A program made the position numbers and the translations under genes. A stretch of DNA of 64,000 nt from Mortierella alpina (lineage: Eukaryota; Mortierellomycota; Mortierellomycetes; Mortierellales; Mortierellaceae), in assembly GCA_029449245.1 (NCBI GenBank), contig JANATF010000008.1:682001-746000 (forward strand). The letters are read 5' to 3'. The notes under the pieces are model-generated. The model saw only the letters and a list, made by a program, of their open reading frames with translations. It did not search any database and had not been told where the DNA came from. This document shows, piece by piece, positions 43,528-52,688 of the stretch (positions are counted from its first letter, which is position 1; each line of letters begins with the position of its first letter).

Positions 43528-44698
43528 TTATGCGCGGGTGTAAGGGTACATGTCAGCAAAGGGATCCTCCTCTGCAACTCTGTGCCAGGTATATTCGATG
43601 GTGGCAGAAACCCTCTCGGCAGCTTCCTTGCTAGCCAGTTCCGAAACGACGTACAACGCCGCGTCCATGCCTAAGAGAAAGTTGTCGTTTTGATTGAGGT
43701 TATCGGTTGAAGCAACGGGATAGAGTACAGTCGACATTATATCGTCCCTTTTTTATCACTATTTTCTTCATACCTGCCGACACTCCTGAAGATGTCACGT
43801 ATTTGCCGTCTTGGACCCAACGCGCTCTCTTGATCCAATTGACGTTGGGTCCTAAACGAAATTGAAGTAACGAAGATGGCAAAAATCTTCAGCAAAGCAA
43901 CAACATGCGCGTAAAAAAAAATCGCGTCCACCCTTCTCAATTCTTCCTTACCCAGCGAGATGATTCGATCAAAGTACGCCTTGTTGGTGCTATCCAATTG
44001 ACATTGATCAATTCAAATATCAGCCTTTTTTCTGGAAAAAAAAGAGGGGGGACCGCTAGAGAGAAAGAAAATGAAAAATGAACACCAACTACATACGTTA
44101 CGTTGTATCCGTCCACAAGACCCGTGGAGGCCAAGATGCCGGCCCCATTGCAGACGGTGAAACACCAGGTCGCCTCTTGAATCAAGGTCTTGACGCGACT
44201 GAGCACCTCAGGGTTGCCAGTGATGCTCTCTGATCCAAATCCTACCAGAAGGGAGATCCAATAACAAGACAATGTCTATGAGTGTGCAATGAAGTACCTG
44301 GATATTGTACTCGCGCGTGATTTGCTTAAGGCTCTACCTCCAGGAATAAAGAGGATGTCCATCTTGGGCGCGTCCGCAATGGTGTAGTCGGGCGTGACCT
44401 TGACCTGCTGCGAGGACTCGAAGGTCTCAAGAATGGGAGCGAGAAAGTTGATCTTGATGTCGAGGTCGTTGCCTTGGTCGCCATAGATGCGCATAGGGCC
44501 CATGAGCTACAAAGATATTCATTCACGTGTTTAAGATACCAAAAAAAACTAGTCCAAGGAGGGGGGGGGGGGGGGGGGTCAACAACTTACATCGAGGAGA
44601 TCCACGCCGCGATAGACAATGGCGCCGAGTTGTAACTTGCCGGCTCCCGCAGGGATCTTGGGAAGAGGGCCATGCGAGGCAATGCTGTTGGAAACCAT
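43528..44698 (-). CDS. DJ-1/PfpI (ThiJ) family protein, copy 2 (226 aa, 6 exons)
   Basis: Paralogue of the gene at 4480-5645, with five of six exons the same length (44698-44591, 44506-44338, 44241-44097, 43989-43952, 43851-43774, 43670-43528; exon 1 is one codon longer). It starts MVSNSIASHGPLPKIPAGAG; the first strand is LGAIVYRGVDLLD, and the nucleophile elbow FTVCNGAGILA keeps the cysteine. It ends PFADMYPYTRA. Intron 1 contains a run of 18 G. A TATA box lies about 137 bp upstream. The gene converges on the golgin gene (221 bp between stops). The substrate may differ from copy 1, since the residue after the elbow cysteine is Asn rather than Thr. Confidence 0.88.
44561..44578. repeat. G18 homopolymer in intron 1 of DJ-1 copy 2
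   Basis: Run of 18 G (C on the coding strand) inside an intron, close to the donor side. Confidence 0.85.
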
Positions 44699-44834
44699 TT
44701 GCGGAATGGGATTGGAGGGCTGTGAGGGAGGCGTGAGAATGTGAAAAAGTGGTTTATAAGCAATGCACTTGAGTTGTGAAGAATCAGTTGTTGAGAACGA
44801 GAAGAGAGAGAGAGAGAACAAAAAAAGGGTCTCA

Positions 44835-44841
44835 TTTTATA
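44835..44841 (-). promoter_or_regulatory. TATA box of DJ-1 copy 2
   Basis: TATAAAA on the minus strand about 137 bp upstream of the start at 44698. Confidence 0.5.
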
Positions 44842-45753
44842 CGTCTTGCTAGAGTGTCGGCTAGGGCAAAAAGTAAAAAACAGCGGTCGAACAAAAGTCC
44901 TGCCCTGTCCTCGATCGTGCTTTCTACTTTGATAGACTCGAGGATGGAGGGAGGTATTAAAATCCCTTGTTTCCTCCATTCATGCATAAAGAAAAAGCGC
45001 TATCGACCTGTCAAACTAATGATTGACCTCTGCGCAGCAATGTTGGATCCCGGGCCGACTTTTTGAGCCTTGACGATTCGTAGCCTTTCCTCCGCCTCCT
45101 CCCTTGCGATTGATCGAGCAAACGGGGGGGGGGGGTTGCAGCATAACAGTGACCCGAGTACCTTGCAAGTTTGTCATCCTGCAGTTTGACAGCTCATTAG
45201 CCCACGTCCTCCGCTTCTCTCCGTCCGTTTACGCCCATCTTCAATTAATGAACGCTATCTTGCTTAATTGTCTGCAAGTCCAATGGCGTTTGAAGCCATC
45301 ATAAAGTGTCAAGACCCCCCCCTCCTAAACCTTTTCCGTTGATTGGACATCGCTACACGAAGGAGCGGCAATTGTATATTCCGATCGATGTTTGGTGTCT
45401 CAAACTTCTCCACCACGCATGCTAGGAAAAAGGACGCGTACATTTGCGAGATACATCCTCGTAGTGAGTGGTGCAGTCCAATGGACCAAGAGGGCAGATC
45501 AGAAAAGGGTGACAAGAATTGTCTGTTTCATTCTTAAATAGCAATGGCCTCGTTCAAGAGCAAAGATGAGAAGTTGTGTTTGAAGGACAACGGCTCAAGG
45601 CGCGTCATTTTTAATATTGCGATGATAATTTACTAGTGTACAGTGTTGTGTGTGTGTGTGTGTGTGAATGCTGGAGGTCAGAAGGTATCATGCGGCCACA
45701 AGGGCTGAGCAACCAAGGGGCAAAGGCCGCGCGTATGGCTGCTGAGCGGATGC

Positions 45754-45942
45754 TTAGCGGATGAAGGGACCGGAGGCAGCGTTCGTCATGGTGTTCTTAA
45801 AGATCATGTGCATGGCCTCATCCTGGGTCATCCTGGGCTGGCTGGTGCGCTGTTCTTGCATGGAACTGCGGGGAGTCTGAGCTGGCGTGGTAGCAGCAGA
45901 GGCGGTCTTGTTCTTCTTAGAGGAGGACTTGAAGAAAGGCAT
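45754..45942 (-). CDS. small Lys/Ser/Thr/Pro-rich protein, member B (62 aa)
   Basis: Intronless 62-residue ORF starting MPFFKSSSKKNKTASAATTP, then AQTPRSSMQEQ. It shares the family N-terminus with A, C and D. The tail differs (MTQDEAMHMIFKNTMTN) but keeps an EAM-x-M-[IL] element also seen in A and D (NAMEMLFQ, SAMEMLSQ). A TATAAATA box lies 139 bp upstream. It lies 1.06 kb upstream of the DJ-1 copy 2 start, on the same strand. Function unknown. Confidence 0.8.
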   Translation of the reverse strand: MPFFKSSSKKNKTASAATTPAQTPRSSMQEQRTSQPRMTQDEAMHMIFKNTMTNAASGPFIR

Positions 45943-46080
45943 GGCTGTAGAGGGAGGGTATGGTATTGCGGGTTTTGGTTGGGCTTGCTTTGGTTTCTGG
46001 ATGTTAGCTTGAGAGTGAGCTAGGCTTTGAATGTGAGATTGAAAGATGGAGTGAAAAGATGAACAGCCGGGACCAAAGAG

Positions 46081-46088
46081 TATTTATA
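46081..46088 (-). promoter_or_regulatory. TATA box of small gene B
   Basis: TATAAATA on the minus strand, 139 bp upstream of the ATG at 45942. Confidence 0.6.
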
Positions 46089-46436
46089 CCCGGCCCTGGG
46101 GAAGGGTTGCGCGCAGACCTGCCCTTGGCAAGTGAAGCACCCTGCTGCTTGGCAACATCCCCAGCTGGATGTATACCTTTTTTGGGCGAATTCTATGTCC
46201 GCCAAGTCGAATTTTTTTCGACTGCCAAGGTAGAGGCTAATTGCATTCCCTACAACTGCGGATTTATTATTATTCCCAAACGCCTGCGGCAAAGCCTACG
46301 TCACTACGGCGAACCGCGGCGCCGCAATGTGTTGCTGAGAGAAAGAGGTGGTATTTTATTATTGTGGTATGTACAGTGGTGATATTGGGGTAGGACGTCG
46401 ATATATTACAGCAAGTGAGTGGCTCAGTGCGAGACT

Positions 46437-46649
46437 CTACAAGATATACGGCCCGTTACGACCACCAGAGAGGGCCTTGGAGATGAGGCTATAAAGCACC
46501 TCGGCATCTTGCGCCTCCTTCTGCTGCTTGGCGGTCATGTTGTTGCTGGTGCTAGGGCGAGATCCATCCAAAGAGGTACGAGGCGTGTGGAAGGGCGTGA
46601 CAGCGGCGGACGCGGTCTTGTTCTTGCTGGACTTTTTGAAGAAGTGCAT
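46437..46649 (-). CDS. small Lys/Ser/Thr/Pro-rich protein, member C (70 aa)
   Basis: Intronless 70-residue ORF starting MHFFKKSSKNKTASAAVTPF, then HTPRTSLDG. The tail (KQQKEAQDAEVLYSLISKAL) is predicted helical and ends GPYIL. The frame opens further upstream, but the ATG at 46649 aligns with the starts of the other members and follows a TATAAATA box by 89 bp, so it was chosen. It is tandem with member B on the same strand, with about 0.5 kb between them. Function unknown. Confidence 0.8.
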   Translation of the reverse strand: MHFFKKSSKNKTASAAVTPFHTPRTSLDGSRPSTSNNMTAKQQKEAQDAEVLYSLISKALSGGRNGPYIL

Positions 46650-46737
46650 GTTGAAGTGTGTGTCTGTGTAGCGGGGTCTATCAAGCTGGGCATAAGATAT
46701 GTAAAGAAAGACCACTGTTTCTCTTCACCAAGGGCGG

Positions 46738-46745
46738 TATTTATA
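46738..46745 (-). promoter_or_regulatory. TATA box of small gene C
   Basis: TATAAATA on the minus strand, 89 bp upstream of the ATG at 46649. Confidence 0.6.
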
Positions 46746-46749
46746 CGCG

Positions 46750-47539
46750 ACATGCCTTTCTTTTGAAGGTTGGGGGCCCTGATTCATCATCTCAGTGCGC
46801 TTGATGGACTTGGGTTTGAAGAGTGGCCCCCTGATGATAGTCCGCTAGCACTTTCAGCGAAACTCAGCGCTGGAGACTCCTGCGACTTTGTCTATCCAGT
46901 CGCGCGCGTCTCAATTGCATGGATAGAAGTCGACCGTGGAAAAAGTCGAGGGGGAACTTGAAAGATTCAACTCAGACCAACTGTCCATCTCTCCCTGTGT
47001 AGAGCTTCGGTAGCATTGAGCAATTGAGTATAAGGCTCAGTGTGAAAACTTCATCTGAAAACTGCATTGGCTGTAAGAAACAAGTCGGCGATAATCTCCC
47101 GTCCTGTAGTTGTCCTGATGCTTTACACGCACATCTTTCTCTAGATCGTATGTAAAGTTGAAATGTATCTACACTTACGCAAGACGCAGGTGGCCAGTGG
47201 TTGTCTCTAGTAGGTCCCACGGCCTTGTCCTGGGAGAGCTCAAGTCGAGGGCACGTTCATTCACCGCCTCATAAAACAGGCAGTCTCTGCCTTTTTCACA
47301 CTCCACGCAAAAATGAGTGAAATCTCCGACTGAAAAAACAAATATCCAAAATATCCCCTCAGCACCAGGCTCGTCCCGCCTCGTAGTCTATGAGCGAATG
47401 CACTGCGGCCTCCATTCAACGTTTCGCTTGATGACAACTCTGTTTTTTTTGGCACTCAATCTCAGCAAAAGATTCCTAAAAGAGGGTCTGATCGCAGGCC
47501 TACGGTCAAGCTAACCCTGCTACTGAATAATGGCTCAGT
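46750..47539. other. intergenic, nothing recognised
   Basis: No gene or repeat supported between small gene C and the inverted duplication copy 2. Confidence 0.45.
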
Positions 47540-48209
47540 AGCCTGTGTTTGATTCAGCCGCTGCCTATAAACGTGCCATCCGCGACCTGGGTCATTGCTC
47601 AAGCGACCCTTCTAGAATTCTCGTTGTCTGATGAGTGAAGGTCGGTTCGAGCATGCTTTGAAAGGTTGTACCTACGTGTCTGCGGAATGTCCTCAGCCAT
47701 TAGCGATCTTCGATGCTTGGTTCAAGAGCAGGAACGCTGCAGGAACACGAATTCATCTGAAGTACGAGGTCCTTCCTGCTGTCACGACATCGTCTCATTT
47801 GCTGCTCGCAGGTACGCCTCTGTAGTGTAGGCCGATAGAGAGGTCTGGGACTAAGAGAAGCCATTGAATGGTTCGAACAAACAAACGAGTAACAAAACGA
47901 CACGGAGTCGTGCCGTCACCCCCACTCTCCCACAATCCTCCATCAGAGGACGGGTGAATAGGCTGGAGAGGTCTATTTTTGGGGGCGTGTGAACACGTTT
48001 GGGACAGAACCCACGCTCTTACGACAACGAAGCTCAAACAGCCAAATCCAAGCCCCGCACGGTTCAAGCTCATGTTCAGCTGAGTCTGGAAAGGTATTTT
48101 CATTTTGCCCTACGCTTTTGCACTCGTGCAGCACTCGTCCAACCGCAGAGGTGTCGAGGTCAATTCACCCGCTGTTGAAACAAACCCTGGCCGGCGAAAG
48201 TTCTGTCTG

Positions 48210-48217
48210 TATAAATA
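48210..48217 (+). promoter_or_regulatory. TATA box of small gene D
   Basis: TATAAATA on the plus strand, 106-113 bp upstream of the ATG at 48323. Confidence 0.65.
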
Positions 48218-48322
48218 CGCAGAGGCCCGCCGTCTCCATCGACTTTAATTGTCCAACAACACCTCACACTTCAAAGCCTACAAGCCCAGCTCAACCTCAC
48301 ACAACAACACTATCACTACACA

Positions 48323-48532
48323 ATGACTTTCTTCAAGATCACCAAGAAGAACAAGACCGCCTCGGCTGCCAACACCCCCTCGCAGACTCCTCGCACCTCG
48401 ATCCACCTCAACGCCTCGGATGTCGCCGCTGTGAGCAAGAACACTGTCCTCACTCCTGAGAGTGCCATGGAGATGCTCTCCCAGAAGGGATCCTTGGGCC
48501 ACATGCAGGCCTTGTCGATGGCCAGGATTTAA
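48323..48532 (+). CDS. small Lys/Ser/Thr/Pro-rich protein, member D (69 aa)
   Basis: Near-identical paralogue of member A: MTFFKITKKNKTASAANTPS, then QTPRTSIHLNASDVAAV, ending MQALSMARI. The two differ at scattered positions (for example NENVV against SKNTV), mostly conservative, which suggests purifying selection after the inverted duplication. Intronless, with a TATA box and a C/A-rich leader (ACAACACTATCACTACACA) before the ATG. An A-run follows the stop at 48556. It converges on the HET-like gene (about 280 bp between stops). Function unknown. Confidence 0.82.
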   Translation: MTFFKITKKNKTASAANTPSQTPRTSIHLNASDVAAVSKNTVLTPESAMEMLSQKGSLGHMQALSMARI

Positions 48533-48813
48533 TCGAAAGATTCACCTCGCCTTCAAAAAAAAAAAAAAAGGAAAAAGCCCCTTTGATACTCGCTATCCGA
48601 CGGGGCCAAAACTAGCATACCCTTCCTCTCATCCCCATTCATTCTGTACCATAATAAACATAATATTACACACATCGCGTCGTAGTTTTTAGTTTCTTGT
48701 ACGTCAAGCGCAACACATTATCGGACTCGAGGAACAGGGCGGATGAGGGTGGAAATTAAGCGAGGACGTAGTTAATGGCGGCAACACAAGGCAGCGGTTG
48801 TTAAGACATATAT

Positions 48814-51084
48814 TTACCACACTAACACAGCCCCCGATTTGAAATCCTCAATCTGTGGAGCCTGTAGAATACAACCTCCGAGCCGGCGTGCTCGTCCTGA
48901 ATCCCCAGACACAATCAAACCAAGCCAGCGTTCACGGGTAGGTACCTGAGCGGGTCTCATACAGATTACAATTACTCTAGCCTTATTCTCAACGTTGAGA
49001 AGTCCTTGCGATTCAACGTCAGCGTCGAGCCAATACTGACCCGGATTCAACGTCTGCAACGTTGCCATGCCAGTCATTCCAAACCACAGCAGTCCAGCAC
49101 CAGTAGCAAGCAGGTCGCACACTGTATGCCACTTCCCAGTTGCTGGCCATGTCGCCCCGTACATTGGCAACGTATGTACAGGGACAACCCTTCCGTACGA
49201 GGGAGCAGCCTTGAAAGCCAACCAACTGACATCATGCTGCTGTACCGCCATAGATACGAGTAGGGCACAAGCTGGCAGACCACTTGGCACGTCGCTGATT
49301 GACCCATACTGTATCGAGTCAAACACTTTCAGGACGCGCATCCTCCCTCCACAATCATAGTGTGTCTCCTTGCCGCAGAGCACCTGCTCCTCTCCGACTT
49401 TGGTGCAGCATCCATGCGTCTTTCCACCACTGCGCATTAAGGCAGCCACGACAACTCGCGCAGCTTCGTCTCCAAGATGCAGCACGCCGAGACCCGTAAG
49501 GCTAGTAAGGTCTTTACCATCAAGGTTTGCGCCAAAGCTAACCACCAGAGCTGACAGTCGGTCCCTCAGTTGCTCCAGCCATCCTTGCTGAATAACCTTC
49601 CCATGAAGTGATATTACCGCCATGCGCTTGTAGCTCAAAACCATCTCCTGTAATGTCCAAGGGGATGTGAACCAGTTAAGAGTGGATAACTGGCGTATCA
49701 ACTTGACGAAGTCATTGCAAGTGTCGGCGGCCTCACTGAGTCGTATGGCCTCTGTGATCGAAGTGAAATCGGTCTCAGGAACAAAAACATAGACGCGATC
49801 CGCCCCGCGATACAGATCACCTTGAGCCTTGATCTTGTTCACCTTGAGCCATCCTTTCTGCACAGGAATGTCAACCCAGTCCAACCACAAGAATCCTTTC
49901 CATCCTGCAGCCAGAACAGCAGCTTCTATATCTCGCTCGTCCCAGTAGACATCCTCGACCTTGCTATTGTTCTTGCCCCACGAGCACACATGCCTCTCTC
50001 GGTACTCGCCAGTACCTTGGCAGTCTCTATCTCCATAGCAACAGTAACGTCCCCAGGTGTGCGACACGCATGCGTATGGCTCCCATACCGATCGCTCAAC
50101 CCTTCTTGGAGGATCCACCGCGCAATCAATCCACTTGTGCGTCGAATCATGTAGGTGCGTCTGCTCAACATAATCGTTTGTAGCCGGATAATGCTCATAC
50201 ATTCCCGCGCCATTCAGCATCCCCTCGCAACCACTGGCCATGACGCTCATGCCCTCAGAATAATTAAACCCTGCAGCCTTCACTGGAGAGAAGCTCGTTC
50301 CGTCCTGACACATGTTGAAGGTCCTGTAGTCCGGTACTTTCAAGTTGCTCCCGACCAAGTATCCCCACTTTTCAATCATATCGCTTACGTTCTTCCAAGT
50401 ACGGTCGATTAATGAACTGGTTTGACCAGGACCCACCACCAAGCCGCTGCTCTCGCCCCAAGCATATGCACCACAGTTACTATTCATTCTGGCCACCAAT
50501 CCATGCCTCCAAGGAGCGCTCATAAAGCAGATATCGCATACGCATAGGCGTCCTTCACGAGGGATGCGTCGCAATTTGCTCATGACGGCAACACACTGCT
50601 CAGTAACATCGGCTTGCACTCCATTACGGGCGTAGTCCAACACCTTCGCGGCAAGTTCGGAGATGGCCCTGTCCTCATCCTCTGTGCTTAGACCGCTCGT
50701 CTGGTCTTCCTTTGGTTCATCCAACTCTGAATCCGACTCCTCATCAGAACACCAAACTGGATCGGAAAAACTATCTTCATCAGAACCCTCCTCCATAAAG
50801 AGCCGCCAGGGTGGGCCAGAGACTTGAAAGGGCGTTCGATTCCCACTGTCATGACTGACCACATCGGAACTCGAGACTTCAAATATACGCATGAACGACC
50901 CATCTTCGCCAAAGAATGACCCCGAGAGAGGCTCGTGAGGACGTCCGGAACTGAGATCTGAGCAGCCAGGGCGGGCAGGCACCTTGTTATCCACATCGCC
51001 CACTGACAAGGATGTCACTCTGTCTGTGAAGGTCAGGTAAGGGGCGTCCTTTTCGATATCGTTGAGGTCCAAGGAGTCGCACAT
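48814..51084 (-). CDS. HET-domain-like (heterokaryon incompatibility-type) protein (756 aa)
   Basis: Single-exon ORF. The frame opens at 51099 with GTG; the first ATG (51084, MCDSLDLNDIEKDAPYL) was chosen. The N-terminal ~130 residues are acidic and Ser-rich. The middle has the HET-type signatures: ACVSHTWGRYCC (the Y-x-x-x-S-H-x-W-G strand, about residue 350), then WKGFLWLDWVDIPVQKGW (matching the WLD-x-x-CI-Q core, with VDIPVQ in place of the usual CI-Q), then LYRGADRVYVFVPE and NWFTSPWTLQEMVLS (WTLQE, matching the W-x-x-QE motif). HET domains act in fungal allorecognition and TIR-like immunity. No NACHT or WD40 partner is visible. Fold assignment is good; a cell-death function is inference. 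Confidence 0.75.
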   Translation of the reverse strand: MCDSLDLNDIEKDAPYLTFTDRVTSLSVGDVDNKVPARPGCSDLSSGRPHEPLSGSFFGEDGSFMRIFEVSSSDVVSHDSGNRTPFQVSGPPWRLFMEEGSDEDSFSDPVWCSDEESDSELDEPKEDQTSGLSTEDEDRAISELAAKVLDYARNGVQADVTEQCVAVMSKLRRIPREGRLCVCDICFMSAPWRHGLVARMNSNCGAYAWGESSGLVVGPGQTSSLIDRTWKNVSDMIEKWGYLVGSNLKVPDYRTFNMCQDGTSFSPVKAAGFNYSEGMSVMASGCEGMLNGAGMYEHYPATNDYVEQTHLHDSTHKWIDCAVDPPRRVERSVWEPYACVSHTWGRYCCYGDRDCQGTGEYRERHVCSWGKNNSKVEDVYWDERDIEAAVLAAGWKGFLWLDWVDIPVQKGWLKVNKIKAQGDLYRGADRVYVFVPETDFTSITEAIRLSEAADTCNDFVKLIRQLSTLNWFTSPWTLQEMVLSYKRMAVISLHGKVIQQGWLEQLRDRLSALVVSFGANLDGKDLTSLTGLGVLHLGDEAARVVVAALMRSGGKTHGCCTKVGEEQVLCGKETHYDCGGRMRVLKVFDSIQYGSISDVPSGLPACALLVSMAVQQHDVSWLAFKAAPSYGRVVPVHTLPMYGATWPATGKWHTVCDLLATGAGLLWFGMTGMATLQTLNPGQYWLDADVESQGLLNVENKARVIVICMRPAQVPTRERWLGLIVSGDSGRARRLGGCILQAPQIEDFKSGAVLVW

Positions 51085-52688
51085 TTTTGAAAGGCCCACG
51101 TCGCTCAGGGAGGCTACTTGATCGTGGTTTAAGCATGAGGTGATAATAGCATGATCAGCGAATCGCGCTTGTGGTGCGAAAATTGGCGAAGTTCAAACCT
51201 TACGGAAGATCTATAATGTCGAGGTTGTGGTTGTGTTGTGGTAGAGTTGAGTACAATGTATCTGATGTATCTGATGTATCCAATTGTTCTGGAAATGGTC
51301 GGATCATTGGTCCATTTTTATGTTCGGCTAGAAGGCGAGGTTGAAGCTGTCTGAACTATTGGCAATCGGTCGACTTTGGTCCACACTAACGATGCACTGA
51401 CATAAAAGATGCAGGTATGCATTTGTCAATGCTGTACCATTTAAAAAATCTGCCCCTATTCCCCGAGAAAAGTGAACTCCCAACTTCAAACGCTCCCACG
51501 CCTTCAGTATTTCCGAGAGATAGGTACGGCTGTCCACCACAGCGCACATCTAAAGCGTCTATGGCACTTTTGATTTATCTCAAATTAGCCATGGACGGAA
51601 TCTCAGCTATCCTCGCTGAACTACCTTGCCGCTCTGGCCATTTTAGGGCATTTGGTTCGGATGCACTAGGGCCTGTGATAGTCTCGCTATGCCTTGAAAT
51701 CATACCGCGCCATAACGTGGCTCTCACAGATACTGGATGGTGCGTCTCAGCTAATGATGGGGACGACATTCAAGCTTGGCGCCATGTTGTCAGTCCACGC
51801 AGCATGAGTTTTTGTTCGTAGAATCAGTGCCTGGGATAGATATGGGACCTTTTTCCCACTGAGAGGTGATCAGGCAGTTTGCTACTCGACAAAGGAAGGT
51901 TTCATGAGACAGATGGGTAACTGTATGTATGCTGACGTTAAGGATCATGTGTCGGCTGTCGTTCGTGGACTCAAGTTTGAGAAGCTCGTTCATCACTATA
52001 TCAGACTGAGCGTTACTCCAAATCTCACGGATCAGAGCAAGTTGGCCGTGTGCACAGATAGTCGGAGAAGATTGGCCTTTAGCATTTGCGATTGGTTGGT
52101 TGGTTGTGTGCCTGAGCGCCTGTTTTGTTATCCCGTAACCACATCACTGTGGTTCAAACTGCAGTCCGCGGCGATACCTCCTCGACGATCAGTTTGTGAC
52201 GAAATGCTTGGTCGATGGCACAGTATGTGAAGCATTCGAAGGCGAAGTTCGCCGGGCGATGCCAAAACGCCCAACACGTTGGATTCTTTTGCGACTCCTC
52301 GGTGGTATTTTGATGGCCGTCCATTTCCCGATTGGGCTGGTCGCTACATGTTACAGTGACAGAAATCAAGTCTTTTGAGAGGCGGTAAAGAGTGCTGGAC
52401 CGCGTTGAAAAATGCCATTGGAAAGACACCAAGCACAAACAAATATGCATGCCACTTATGTAATTGCTCAGTAGGCAATGATCTGAACGAACTTATGACA
52501 GATGTTGCTGAGCAGCGAGAACGCGATCAACAGTTGGCAAAGCAAAAGATGGATGTGATTCAAGGAGAGGGCCATGTTCCTTCAATTCTATCCGCAAATA
52601 CAAAAAACGAACTGTTCGCGCCTAGGGATGCTCCTTTATACACAATCAATATCGGAATGCGGAAGATTTATTATTGACAAGTCAACGT
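51085..52688. other. intergenic region, no gene supported
   Basis: The first ~200 bp is the leader/promoter of the HET-like gene, with two short GTATCTGAT repeats near 51255-51275. The rest holds frames up to 134 codons (51417-51821, 51904-52230, 52375-52677, all plus). They have coding-like starts but no recognised domain and no shared splice context; they may be remnants of one decayed gene. Confidence 0.4.

Larger units (their letters stand above)
47540..48540. repeat. inverted duplication, copy 2 (partner 2745-3640)
   Basis: Collinear with the reverse complement of 2745-3640: CCGCGACCTGGGTCATT (47583), GACCCTTCTAGAA (47607), GGTTCGAGCATGCTTTG (47643), CCCCGCACGGTTCAAGCT (48053), the TATA region and small gene D. 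One difference in the far segment is a clean 3-nt indel (ATTATT against ATT), which hints that part of it was once coding. Confidence 0.7.

Noticed and set aside
51417-52677. Three successive plus-strand ORFs as one spliced gene
   Set aside because: No convincing splice junctions connect them, and none shows a recognisable motif.
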